Shown here: positions 36,928 through 45,651 of the stretch, one piece after another
How the letters are laid out: each line of letters begins with the position of its first letter
How positions within the stretch are numbered: the first letter of the stretch is position 1
From: JADFRD01 sp964491015
GTDB taxonomy: Bacteria; Fidelibacterota; Marinisomatia; Marinisomatales; TCS55
Direction of reading: 5' to 3'
Length of the DNA: 64,000 bases
Assembly: GCA_964491015.1 (NCBI GenBank)
Contig: CAZBEY010000003.1
Span: 6,192 to 70,191, forward strand
The notes under the pieces: model-generated
Databases searched by the model: none
What the model was told of the DNA's origin: nothing
What the model saw: the letters and a program-made list of their open reading frames with translations, nothing else
Translations under genes and position numbers: made by a program

Positions 36928-37720
36928 GAACCATTTGGACGTTATCTAAAGATGAGCCCAAAAAGCGTTTCCCAATTGCTTCAAACCTCAAGGGAATATC
37001 TGTGACGTAACACCTGAGCGATCCTGTTTGATTCCCGGTATTTAATAAATTAGAGTTTGAAAGCTGGCTTTGTGTCTCGCGCGCGACTGCTTCTGCTGAG
37101 TCAATCAAAATCATTTTCTTATTTACGTAATGTGCAATGACGTTTTTTAATAATGGATAATGAGTACACCCAAGAATTAATGTATCAATTATATTGTCAT
37201 TAAATTGGTCCAAATAGTGGGCAGTAATTTTCTCAACAACGTCTCCTTCAAGCCAACCCTCTTCGGCCAGTGGAACAAAAAGTGGACACGCCTGTGTACT
37301 TGTAATAACATTTTTATCGATATTGTATATTGCATTCTCATACGCTCCGGAACTAACGGTGGCCACCGTTCCAATGATGCCGACGTGTTTATTACGAGTT
37401 GCTTTCACTGCTTCCTTCGCACCTGGATTGATAACACCTACGACCGGCTCAGAAATATTTATCATTAAAGTATCCAAAGCCATTGCAGTCGCAGTATTGC
37501 ACGCAACCACAATTAATTTTGAATTATTATTTATTAAATAATTTGTGATATCATTAGAATACTCGATAATGAGTTCTTTACTTTTATTGCCATATGGGAC
37601 TCGTGCGGTATCACCAAAATAAATAATGGATTCATTCGGGAGGAGTTCTTTTATCGCTTTCACAACGGTTAGTCCTCCCAATCCTGAATCAAACACGCCG
37701 ATGGGTCTTGTATCAGACAT
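36917..37720 (-). CDS. murI: Glutamate racemase
   Basis: 267 residues. The two catalytic cysteines are in V-A-C-N-T-A-T-A and L-G-C-T-H-Y-P-L. The N-terminal I-G-V-F-D-S-G-L-G-G-L-T-V signature and the F-G-D-T-A-R-V-P-Y-G-N-K-S motif are complete. It makes D-glutamate for peptidoglycan. It overlaps folC by 11 bases and starts one base inside the amiC stop, so the three genes form one translation-coupled block. Confidence 0.97.
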   Translation of the reverse strand: MSDTRPIGVFDSGLGGLTVVKAIKELLPNESIIYFGDTARVPYGNKSKELIIEYSNDITNYLINNNSKLIVVACNTATAMALDTLMINISEPVVGVINPGAKEAVKATRNKHVGIIGTVATVSSGAYENAIYNIDKNVITSTQACPLFVPLAEEGWLEGDVVEKITAHYLDQFNDNIIDTLILGCTHYPLLKNVIAHYVNKKMILIDSAEAVARETQSQLSNSNLLNTGNQTGSLRCYVTDIPLRFEAIGKRFLGSSLDNVQMVHDF

Positions 37721-39213
37721 TATCCCTCTACCAATAATTCTTCTCGAAGAGTTCGGAATTTTATGATGGCATTAAAAATTCCATCCGCAATTTTTTGTCG
37801 ATACACAGGTTGCTTCATGCGGGCCTCTTCAGTCGTGTTTGAGAGAAAGCCAGTTTCAATGAGTACATTGGGCATGCTTGCTCCTACCAGTACAACAAAT
37901 CCTGCTTGCTTTACGCCCCGGTTTGTACTGTTCAATCTTTTTCCTAATTCTTCTTGAATAAGAGCAGCTAATTCTTCACTTTCTTTCATGAACATTGATT
38001 GAGCCATCGTTGCCATGATTAAATTTTCTCCGGTTAATTCTTTATATTTTTCACCGCTGCGTTCTTCCATTTTGATTACTGAATTTTCGCGATGTGCCAA
38101 TTCAATGGCATCATCGGATTTTCCTTGTTTAAGCAGGAAGGTCTCAAATCCCCTGGCTGATCGATTTGGATTGCTGTTGCAGTGGATACTTACAAACATT
38201 TTACCATTATTTTCATTTGCAATTTTGGTCCGTTTCCACAGAGGAATAAAAACATCTTCATCTCGAGTATACACTACATTAATATTGGTTTTCTTTTCCA
38301 GAAGGAGCCCCAGTCTCTTGGTGATATCCAATACAATATCTTTCTCACGTGTTCCCTTTTTCCCGACGGTACCTCCATCCTTCCCGCCATGACCTGCATC
38401 TAACACCACGGCATCTAATTGCCATCTTTCTCTCAAGGCTCTGATGCGATCTGCGCTTTTATTAAATGGAGTGCGTAATGTAATTACAATCTTAGTCGGA
38501 TCTGGGCTTTGAAACACTTCATGCCCTATAATATCTGATCGAAGACGAAATGCTAATTGAGCAGATTCTGCAAATTGATGTGCAGTGACTTTTGCCACAA
38601 CGCCTCTGGTATCCGCTTTTTTTATTTTTGTAGTATCAACAAGTCCGTCCTGAATAGTGAGATAAAACCATCCATTTTCATGGATAAATGAACTGATATG
38701 ACCTTCGTCAAATTGCTGTCGTGTATAAAGAGTTAAAATTGTTCCATTTGATTTTTGATCAATTTCTAAATTTGTGATATTGAAATTGACCACATTAATA
38801 TCTAGTCTCATTTTTTTTGGATCATAAGATAATCCGGGTAAAACTGTTTTTTTTAGAATATTTAAAAAGGGAACGGTCGGCAAATAAATATCATCATCCT
38901 TTTCTCTGGCAAAGACAGGCATGTGATAAACTTCTTCATCCACTAAAACATAACTTGAATTGTTCGAAATTTTTATACGTTTATCCGAAAAATAAAGCAC
39001 CATTTTTTTTCTGTCACTATTTATATAAGGTTGTCTGGAAGTTAGAATTTCAGACAAATTTTTTGCCGAAATATATGATGGATTATCACCCAATATTTTT
39101 AGTTCTGATTCCTGTTTATTTACACTATTATATACGGTTATTGAGGCGTTCATCCATGATGAACAAAAAAGGATCACTAATAGACGATTTATAATAATGT
39201 TTCTACGAATCAT
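37720..39213 (-). CDS. N-acetylmuramoyl-L-alanine amidase (Amidase_3) with AMIN-like N-domain
   Basis: 497 residues. A signal peptide (VILFCSSWMNA) is followed by a copper-amine-oxidase-N/AMIN-like beta region (~30-250) that likely targets the septum or peptidoglycan. The zinc amidase domain then has VVLDAGHGGKDGG, T-R-E-K-D-I (glutamate ligand), F-V-S-I-H-C-N-S and the catalytic glutamate in L-I-E-T-G-F-L-S-N. It splits stem peptides from glycan strands and so takes part in cell separation. Adjacent murI supports a cell-wall theme. Confidence 0.93.
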   Translation of the reverse strand: MIRRNIIINRLLVILFCSSWMNASITVYNSVNKQESELKILGDNPSYISAKNLSEILTSRQPYINSDRKKMVLYFSDKRIKISNNSSYVLVDEEVYHMPVFAREKDDDIYLPTVPFLNILKKTVLPGLSYDPKKMRLDINVVNFNITNLEIDQKSNGTILTLYTRQQFDEGHISSFIHENGWFYLTIQDGLVDTTKIKKADTRGVVAKVTAHQFAESAQLAFRLRSDIIGHEVFQSPDPTKIVITLRTPFNKSADRIRALRERWQLDAVVLDAGHGGKDGGTVGKKGTREKDIVLDITKRLGLLLEKKTNINVVYTRDEDVFIPLWKRTKIANENNGKMFVSIHCNSNPNRSARGFETFLLKQGKSDDAIELAHRENSVIKMEERSGEKYKELTGENLIMATMAQSMFMKESEELAALIQEELGKRLNSTNRGVKQAGFVVLVGASMPNVLIETGFLSNTTEEARMKQPVYRQKIADGIFNAIIKFRTLREELLVEG

Positions 39214-39257
39214 AGGCGGGAAGTTATTCTTATAAAAACAACCTCTGCAATGGTACT

Positions 39258-41054
39258 CTATAAATTTATTTGGATCGCTAACGCACCGATTTTATGCGAA
39301 GTTCCAAGAAGCGCGTAGGTTGACCATCTAACTCGGCATCTAAGAAAAACTCGGTAATTATCTTTTTTAAATATTTGAATTCTTGTTCCTATTTGCTGAC
39401 CATTGTTACTAACGGCGATGCTGTTCATTTCTCCCGGAAGATTAAGACCCCAAAAATAAATTCTGCTATTATAATCGTTGATTTTAGATATAATCCAGAT
39501 GACTGTAGAGCTAAAATGTTCCCCTTTGAATGCTATTCTTGTTTCTAATCCGTATCCGTGAGAAGCGTTTTTATTAAATGTTGCTATATTTATTTGCCAA
39601 CGGATATTTACTCGTTTATTTATTTTGTACTGATATTGCCATTTTGAAGTCACTCGTTTGATTTCAGAGAAATTTATATTATTGGGGAATCCTTTCTCAT
39701 CTGATGTTTGTGACTTCTGTTTGAATTGCATTGTTAATTGATGTTCCGGATTAGACCATTTCCAACGAATTCCGTATTCCTGTTTGATTAAGCGATATGG
39801 AGAATGATTATCTTCTTCAATTTTTTGGGCAATGTCACTATATATTGCAAAACTATGTTTCTGTATTTTAACCTTGACGTTCTGAAAAATACCCATTTCT
39901 CCATCATTAAACCCTTTCCATTCTGAGAATGGTTGTGAACGGTAAGTCCTAAAATGATGTGGATATGATCGTATGGTAATCAAATATTTGACCCTATCCA
40001 ATCTATATAGCACACCTGATAAAAAGGAAAAGTACTGTGTATTATGAATCGCACTTTCACCGAACCACTCCCAATTTTGCCATTTGCCTGACGTAAAAAC
40101 AGATCTCGATCCGTTAGAGACGGTGGACCCGTTTAAATCAACAACTTGCTGATTGTTGATAATAATACCAACCTGATTGCTCAAATACTCATTACTCCAC
40201 AAGATTGTAGATGATCTCTCTTTTAAATTGTTTTCAACTTTCAAATCATTTTCTGTTATATGCAAACCTGTTTCATCGATATTGATTTCTCCATTCTCCA
40301 CTTTTCCGTCCTGGAATGTATTCCCAATTGAAATCATCATTATTCCATAGCCGGTTTTCCATTGAACCCCAAGCCCTTTTGTACTCCAGTATTCATTACT
40401 TGACCGATACGGTTTCAATCCTTTCCCTTTTCTGGTGATAACGTTGATTGTTTCAAATCCCTTATAAGCCGGGGTTGCCCTCCATGTGATTAAACCATAA
40501 CCTCCTTCCAACTGATGATCGCCCACAATCCATTGTATTGATTTAGTCTTCCCCTGAAAATTAAAAACCGCATGGTCTAATATATTTTGTTCACCCGGGT
40601 CATTTTCAAATAACAATTCAGCATTATAATTACGAATTGATGCTGATGTTCGTAGATCATGTCGAACACCGTTTGTCATCGTAATTTTTTCTCGGATATA
40701 TCCATAGATCTGCGGCTCACTGGTCATGCTAATATTATTGATTAACATTTTAACCGATTTGGATAATTGATTACTCTTTTTCAATTCGTCTAAAGTTTTT
40801 ATCTGACTTAGTAGTTCCTGATCTTCTGAAGAGATTATGGAAATATTCGATAGAATTTGCATGACACTTTTTAAGTTCTGTTTTTCGGTTAACAAACTAT
40901 TTAAATATATGATATCCTCTTCCGGGATTATGACATCAGAATCATATCCAAATTGATTTAGGATTTCCTCTGTGGAGTTTACTTTATCAGCGGAGGGAAA
41001 ACCCCACACCCATGTAATGAGAAATATCCAAATAATTGTGTGTTGAAAATGCAT
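39258..41054 (-). CDS. Secreted HhH-containing outer-membrane barrel-like protein
   Basis: 598 residues. A signal peptide (IIWIFLITWVWGFPSA) precedes ~110 helical residues with an I-I-P-E-E-D-I-I-Y-L and T-L-D-E-L-K-K-S pattern like ComEA-type helix-hairpin-helix units. About 430 residues of alternating beta strands follow (G-G-Y-G-L-I-T-W-R-A, S-S-T-I-L-W-S-N-E-Y-L), consistent with a large barrel. Proteins of this architecture occur in Bacteroidota and Marinimicrobia; their role is unknown. The start overlaps the PorV-like gene upstream by 68 bases, so the two are very probably partners. Confidence 0.6.
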   Translation of the reverse strand: MHFQHTIIWIFLITWVWGFPSADKVNSTEEILNQFGYDSDVIIPEEDIIYLNSLLTEKQNLKSVMQILSNISIISSEDQELLSQIKTLDELKKSNQLSKSVKMLINNISMTSEPQIYGYIREKITMTNGVRHDLRTSASIRNYNAELLFENDPGEQNILDHAVFNFQGKTKSIQWIVGDHQLEGGYGLITWRATPAYKGFETINVITRKGKGLKPYRSSNEYWSTKGLGVQWKTGYGIMMISIGNTFQDGKVENGEINIDETGLHITENDLKVENNLKERSSTILWSNEYLSNQVGIIINNQQVVDLNGSTVSNGSRSVFTSGKWQNWEWFGESAIHNTQYFSFLSGVLYRLDRVKYLITIRSYPHHFRTYRSQPFSEWKGFNDGEMGIFQNVKVKIQKHSFAIYSDIAQKIEEDNHSPYRLIKQEYGIRWKWSNPEHQLTMQFKQKSQTSDEKGFPNNINFSEIKRVTSKWQYQYKINKRVNIRWQINIATFNKNASHGYGLETRIAFKGEHFSSTVIWIISKINDYNSRIYFWGLNLPGEMNSIAVSNNGQQIGTRIQIFKKDNYRVFLRCRVRWSTYALLGTSHKIGALAIQINL

Positions 41055-41868
41055 AATTGATTGTTATTGTTTTATAGTCAATATTCAATCCCAGTGTTAA
41101 TTGGTTTGGCGACGTCACATGACCGATACAAACGTCGATCCATGGCATTAACATGAATTGCCCGCCAAATTTTATTCGGCTGTCATTGAGAGTTTCTTTT
41201 TCCCACTCGAGTATTAATTTGAGCTTTTTTGATGGATCATACAAAATCCCCGATGAAATAACCTGTGGTAAAGGTTCTTTGGATCTGCTAATTGTTGGCG
41301 CATTGATATTTCTTAGACTGCCAAACCAGTTAATGTTATCATCTAAAGAAGCTCTCCATCCAAGATTAAACCCTATGCTGTTATCATGACCATACTCTTT
41401 GATTTTCAAATCATAGACCATTATTGATGCGCCCAACATCCATTTCTTTTTGATCCTTTTACCTGTCACAATCCCCAAAATAGTTTCCCTATATAACTGA
41501 TCTCCGAAAACACTTTCTCCGACTGAAATATTCCAATGATGAAACGCCCCGGCTGCGACAGCACTGTGATGGCTCAAGGCCTTCAGTGAAAATTTTTCTC
41601 CCCATACAACACCAAAGTTGATTTTTTCAAACAGCATAACACTGGCCGGATCGCTAAAAATACCAATCGGATTTGATTGAGTATTTACCAATAGATATCC
41701 GGATGCAACAGATGCCGGGTCAGAGGGATAATGTTCAAAGGCTCCAAAAAGTTGATCCTGTTCAATGGCAACTAAAATTACAAAAACGGTTACGGTTCTT
41801 TTAACTTTTAGAGCGATAGTTATGACTCCATATATGAGAAAAGTTGAAATCAGAAACCCAACAGACAT
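40987..41868 (-). CDS. PorV/PorQ-like outer-membrane barrel protein
   Basis: 293 residues. After an N-terminal hydrophobic segment the early Y-P-S-D-P-A-S-V-A and G-I-F-S-D-P-A-S-V-M motifs (asparagine/aspartate-proline-alanine) match the start of UPF0164/PorV-PorQ barrels. The final G-L-N-I-D-Y-K-T-I-T-I-N-Y-A-F-S-T-H and M-G-V-G-F-S-L-R strands are also typical. PorV is the shuttle of type IX secretion; related proteins are plain barrels. It lies just upstream of, and overlaps, a second barrel-like gene, so a complex is plausible. Confidence 0.68.
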   Translation of the reverse strand: MSVGFLISTFLIYGVITIALKVKRTVTVFVILVAIEQDQLFGAFEHYPSDPASVASGYLLVNTQSNPIGIFSDPASVMLFEKINFGVVWGEKFSLKALSHHSAVAAGAFHHWNISVGESVFGDQLYRETILGIVTGKRIKKKWMLGASIMVYDLKIKEYGHDNSIGFNLGWRASLDDNINWFGSLRNINAPTISRSKEPLPQVISSGILYDPSKKLKLILEWEKETLNDSRIKFGGQFMLMPWIDVCIGHVTSPNQLTLGLNIDYKTITINYAFSTHNYLDISHYMGVGFSLR

Positions 41869-41993
41869 TATATCCCTATTTTAATAAATAAATTGCTCCA
41901 GAAAAAACTAATACTTGAATTGCTTCACATTCTCCAATGTTGGAACAAATTCATTAGGAAAAGTTTACACAACATTTTGTCAATAAACAACTA

Positions 41994-42012
41994 CGCCCCG
42001 TCAAACGGGGCG
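41994..42012 (-). terminator. Hairpin after the first small membrane protein gene
   Basis: Perfect 7-bp stem CGCCCCG (41994-42000)/CGGGGCG (42006-42012) with loop TCAAA. On the minus strand it is followed by TAGTTGTTTATT, a weak T-rich tail. It lies about 34 bases past the stop of the 70-residue gene, which suits transcription termination. Confidence 0.7.
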
Positions 42013-42045
42013 CAGCATTTTAAAATGGATATTATTGGCTGTGGA

Positions 42046-42258
42046 TTACTTTTTGGAGCTCATAGCAACAAGAAAAATCAGCGCCAACAAACCTGCCAGG
42101 CCTGCGTCGCCAAATTGTCCCATTAATCTACCTACTCCTGCAATCACGCCAAATGGATCGTCAAATAATATACCAATGACGATACCGAGGACCACCAGCG
42201 TTTTCAGCAGGTCGGTAATTTTGGCTATCCATTCATTTACTTGGTCAAAAGCATTCAT
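42046..42258 (-). CDS. Small membrane protein, paralogue A
   Basis: 70 residues, two hydrophobic segments (about 18-32 and 50-66) flanking a D-P-F-G-V-I-A-G-V-G turn; ends in serine-lysine-lysine. The second half, G-D-A-G-L-A-G-L-L-A-L-I-F-L-V-A-M, is nearly identical to the gene at 42339-42548, so they are tandem duplicates. A strong Shine-Dalgarno (ATAGGAGGAAAT, read on minus just before 42258) predicts high translation. No signal peptide cleavage site is evident. I do not recognise the family; pore-forming, holin-like or pilin-like roles are all unproven. Confidence 0.72.
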   Translation of the reverse strand: MNAFDQVNEWIAKITDLLKTLVVLGIVIGILFDDPFGVIAGVGRLMGQFGDAGLAGLLALIFLVAMSSKK

Positions 42259-42286
42259 ATTTCCTCCTATGATGAGTTTATCAGGA

Positions 42287-42322
42287 TCAAACGGGGATCG
42301 AATGTAAAAACGAGCCCCGTTG
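42287..42322 (-). terminator. Imperfect hairpin between the two small paralogues
   Basis: Outer arms AACGGGG and CCCCGTT, then one mismatch and an inner TCG/CGA pair around an A-rich loop, in the 80-base gap between the two genes. It shares the TCAAACGGGG sequence with the hairpin at 42000. It could be an attenuator or an mRNA-stability element; no strong T-run follows. Confidence 0.5.
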
Positions 42323-42338
42323 TAACTTCATCCTGTTA

Positions 42339-42548
42339 TTATCCCACCATGGAAACGAGAAATAGCAATGCTAATAGACCCGCGAGTCCACCATCTAGAA
42401 ACGTATTTACCAAATCAACTATTCCACCAACCGGATCAAATCCTGTTGCGTATAGAATGTTGGCAAAAACGAAGAATACAATTAAGCCTTTAATGAGACT
42501 TACTATTCCTGCTACGACACTATTGACGGTTGAGCTTACATCAGCCAT
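42339..42548 (-). CDS. Small membrane protein, paralogue B
   Basis: 69 residues, two hydrophobic helices (about 13-33 and 52-67) around G-F-D-P-V-G-G-I-V-D-L-V. It aligns end to end with paralogue A; the final G-L-A-G-L-L-A-L-L-F-L-V-S-M block is the best conserved part. An AAGGAGGAACATC ribosome site sits ideally before the ATG at 42548. Unlike A it has no lysine tail. Family not recognised. Being first of the pair, it may share its promoter with A, with the hairpin between them tuning their ratio. Confidence 0.72.
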   Translation of the reverse strand: MADVSSTVNSVVAGIVSLIKGLIVFFVFANILYATGFDPVGGIVDLVNTFLDGGLAGLLALLFLVSMVG

Positions 42549-42715
42549 GATGTTCCTCCTTGGTTTGGTTATTAGAGATACGAAGGCCGACTGCCCCCGT
42601 TAGTTTGGTATGTTTTTCTTGATTGAGATGTAATTTCAATATCTTCAATTCGTCCGAATTTAAGCACTTTTCAATATTTATCAACATTTTTATTCCATGG
42701 GAGAATTTTCATTGT

Positions 42716-43627
42716 TTATCCACGCTTATTGACGGAAAATGATCTAGCGCCTCGGATCACAGCATCTACTACCAAGTATCGGGTTAACCAATAATGGTCA
42801 CAAAATTGATGTGTTTTCTGTGCCCCCCAGCGCACAATTGGATTGAAGAGACTATACCCTTTTATGGAATGAATCCATTGACCTCCTAATTGATTCGTAT
42901 ATTGAGGAAATTGAGTAATTAACGACGATAAATTGTGTTTACCATATTGAAACATTAATTCACAGAATGTGTCCAGACTGCGTTTATGATGGTGTTCGCT
43001 CACTGCTTTTGATGAGAATCTCAAAGAATCCGGATATACTTCCCAAAGGCGTATTGCCAGCTCGGTGTCTTCACCGCCGTACGTGGTAATTTTTTCATCA
43101 AAAAGATCAATGATTTCGAATACTGATCGCCTTATAGATGTATTATTAAATAAGAAATATTGGAAATTGATTCGTTCTCGTTCACCGAACTGTCGCGCTC
43201 CCCTTCTTCGATCATATAGATATTTATCCAAGGCATTTTCCGGCTCCTTCTTCGGAATTGTACTGTCTCCAATCACGCCGACTACATTATTATGAGACAA
43301 AATCTCTATGTGTGACCTAATCCAGTTTTCCCCAACAACCATATCACTGTCTAAAAAGCAGATAATTTCACTGTTGCCGGCTTTGATTCCTGTATTTCTT
43401 GCAGAAGCTAAACCCATATTTTGCTCATGGTGGATAATAGTAACATTCGGTTTCTTGGAAAATGACCTGAGCAATTCAGGTGTTTGATCGGTTGATCCAT
43501 CATCAATTAAGAATATTTTTATTGAATTATCATAGTCCTGATTGAGGACGCTGCTTACACATTTTTCAACAATATGGGCACTATTGTAGCAAGGGATTAC
43601 CAAATCAATTGTTGGACAATAATTCAA
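42716..43627 (-). CDS. Family 2 glycosyltransferase
   Basis: 303 residues, GT-A fold. The N-terminal V-I-P-C-Y-N-S, the nucleotide-binding FLIDDGSTDQTPELL, the metal-binding D-x-D in C-F-L-D-S-D-M-V-V-G and the G-G-E-D-T-E-L-A-I-R-L motif (ED catalytic base) are all present. It starts at a TTG that overlaps the stop of the upstream glycosyltransferase (TTGA). It belongs to a surface polysaccharide cluster. The sugar donor cannot be inferred. Confidence 0.92.
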   Translation of the reverse strand: MNYCPTIDLVIPCYNSAHIVEKCVSSVLNQDYDNSIKIFLIDDGSTDQTPELLRSFSKKPNVTIIHHEQNMGLASARNTGIKAGNSEIICFLDSDMVVGENWIRSHIEILSHNNVVGVIGDSTIPKKEPENALDKYLYDRRRGARQFGERERINFQYFLFNNTSIRRSVFEIIDLFDEKITTYGGEDTELAIRLWEVYPDSLRFSSKAVSEHHHKRSLDTFCELMFQYGKHNLSSLITQFPQYTNQLGGQWIHSIKGYSLFNPIVRWGAQKTHQFCDHYWLTRYLVVDAVIRGARSFSVNKRG

Positions 43628-44712
43628 GTGATTCCCCTTTCTTTATAATAGCGGTAAAGGACATCGGCGGTATTGTGCAGATCATGATATTTTCTTACCC
43701 AATCTCTACTTCGTTTTTTAAGTTTCATAACTTTTTCCGGATTTTTTAGGAGTTCAGCCAGCACTTTTTTAAGATTGTTCCCTGTTACATTCACAAATGG
43801 ATGGTCCGGGATAAAATCGACATATTTTGGAATCAATTCTGTGACACAGCAAAGCCCCATAGAAAGCGCCTCTACTGAATTCATACCATACCCCCATCCG
43901 CCGCGATTGTGGACCTGATCGATCAAAATATCACACGATTGTTTTAGCTGTTGGGCTTTCTTGTAGGGCATATTTTCAATGAGCACGAATTTAATTTTCC
44001 CATCTTTTTCCAGTTTTTCACAAATGGGAATAATGGTTTCACTGCCCTTGTAATATCGATTGGTGGGACTGTGACAGATTCGTATTGGTTTGTGAACGGA
44101 TAGCGGTTCTCCGTGCTGACTTGTGTCAAACGGGAGAAATAAATACTTTAAGTTCGGATGTTTTTCAATGAGGTCAAGTTCGCTGGTTACATTCAAGCTG
44201 CTTGCTTTATCTATGGTTTCAATGACGCCTCTGGTTCGCATATCCTGCCCATGATAGGTGCAAACAATAGGTTTTCTCAATTCCTTCAATTTATTCACGA
44301 ATCTTCCATCCCTGTAGAATTCTAATCCCCAATCCAAGTGATAAATATCATAATTCAACAGATCCAATTCTTTAATGGCTGGCTCAACTTTAAAACTCCA
44401 CAGCCAATCTCGAAATTGAAAATACCATTTTTCCAGTATTGAATTGGGTTTCCATACCGGAGGGTAACCTTCTTTCTCTTTATAATCGCCCCCGACTCCT
44501 TTGGCCAGTTGGTAATATCGATGTCTGTTCATCATATACCAAGGACTTGCTTTTACCAACGGCAGATTTAAACAAATCCCTGGATTATAATCATGCTTTG
44601 TATGATACAGAGTAATAAATGTGCATTCATTGCCTCGCTCCTCGTGGGCTTGCTTCCATTGGCTGAGAGTGCCAACTGTATTTTCGGGGGCGATATATAG
44701 GATTTTTTTAAT
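43624..44712 (-). CDS. GT-B glycosyltransferase with apparent ATT start
   Basis: A GT4-like protein. Homology-type sequence begins with K-K-I-L-Y-I-A-P-E-N-T-V-G-T-L-S, upstream of the first canonical start (TTG 44559), so that start would remove about 51 conserved residues. The only sensible initiator is ATT at 44710-44712, preceded at seven bases by a GAGG Shine-Dalgarno that overlaps the stop of the previous gene. Later motifs: H-G-Q-D-M-R-T-R-G, I-R-I-C-H-S-P-T-N-R-Y-Y-K-G and the donor-site G-M-N-S-V-E-A-L-S-M-G. It belongs to the surface-glycan gene set. Confidence 0.8.
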   Translation of the reverse strand: MKKILYIAPENTVGTLSQWKQAHEERGNECTFITLYHTKHDYNPGICLNLPLVKASPWYMMNRHRYYQLAKGVGGDYKEKEGYPPVWKPNSILEKWYFQFRDWLWSFKVEPAIKELDLLNYDIYHLDWGLEFYRDGRFVNKLKELRKPIVCTYHGQDMRTRGVIETIDKASSLNVTSELDLIEKHPNLKYLFLPFDTSQHGEPLSVHKPIRICHSPTNRYYKGSETIIPICEKLEKDGKIKFVLIENMPYKKAQQLKQSCDILIDQVHNRGGWGYGMNSVEALSMGLCCVTELIPKYVDFIPDHPFVNVTGNNLKKVLAELLKNPEKVMKLKKRSRDWVRKYHDLHNTADVLYRYYKERGIT

Positions 44713-44721
44713 TGCGAGACC

Positions 44722-45378
44722 TCACTTTGAATTCTTTTTAAAAATAAAGGCATAATCATCAAAACTGTTCGAATAGCTGAATTTTCCATGAAAGTTATAA
44801 TAAAGCAATTCAATATTCATTTTTTTCATATTATCTATTAAATCTTTTACAGTGCTTCCCCACTGAAAAACATGGTGCACATCTCTCCAAATTTTCCCGT
44901 GTTCTGAATTAAGTTCATACGTTTTATTTATCAAGTTTTGAGATAATGGGTGCTCTCTTTCAAATGGTTCATGCTGAAAATATTCATCAAAACCCAAATC
45001 CAACAAACGGATTGTTTTGTCGGTTTTATTGAACATTTGGTTAAAAATCACAAAATATTTCGTTTTTTCAGAATACAATTCTAAAACTTCATCCCAGCCC
45101 GGATTAACTTGATGAAGAAGCACATCAAATAAATAAATTGCATCGACATTCTCAATTTCTGATATGGCTTTAGTATCTGCAAAATTCATTTCTATCGATT
45201 TAATCTGATTTAAGGTTTTACATGAATTTAAATATTCTTGAGTGGGTTTTGTGTCTATTTGAATTACTCTGGAAACATGATATTTTCTAATTGAATAAAA
45301 AGAATATGCTCCGTGAATTTTATAAATACAACCAAGGTCAACATTGGTCTTGATATCTCCATCGGCTAATTCGAACAA
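44722..45378 (-). CDS. Methyltransferase-like protein of glycan cluster, start disturbed
   Basis: 218 residues from TTG 45378, but the same frame stays open and looks coding for another 21 codons (R-Y-G-Y-P-I-Y-F-N-R-S-K-K). It has no start there. An ATG at 45443-45445 would join it if one A of the AAAA run at 45436-45439 were absent, giving an N-terminus M-S-K-L-R-Y-G-Y. The gene may therefore carry a one-base insertion or a sequencing error. Inside are V-D-L-G-C-I-Y-K-I-H-G-A and D-A-I-Y-L-F-D-V-L-L-H, like a degenerate SAM methyltransferase. Function uncertain. Confidence 0.6.
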   Translation of the reverse strand: MFELADGDIKTNVDLGCIYKIHGAYSFYSIRKYHVSRVIQIDTKPTQEYLNSCKTLNQIKSIEMNFADTKAISEIENVDAIYLFDVLLHQVNPGWDEVLELYSEKTKYFVIFNQMFNKTDKTIRLLDLGFDEYFQHEPFEREHPLSQNLINKTYELNSEHGKIWRDVHHVFQWGSTVKDLIDNMKKMNIELLYYNFHGKFSYSNSFDDYAFIFKKNSK

Positions 45379-45651
45379 TGCATCAATTAATTGTTTCTTT
45401 GATCGATTAAAATAAATGGGATAACCGTATCTTAGTTTTGCTCATTTTCCATAAATGCCTTTACGAATTCTTTTTAATCTTATGATTTTTTCATTCCTTT
45501 ATCAAAGTGTTGTTTGGCTAATAAATCTTGTCATCGTTTTAATGGGTTCTTTTAGGATTATATATTTTGCTTTCATATTTGACTATACTATTTCCGGATA
45601 TAATATGTAATGTCCAATGAAATTAATACAATTTATTAATATGATGATTTT

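Noticed and set aside
44568..44813. 81-codon minus-strand frame overlapping the methyltransferase-like and glycosyltransferase genes
   Set aside because: It is out of frame with the better-supported glycosyltransferase N-terminus (starting at ATT 44712) and has no family resemblance.
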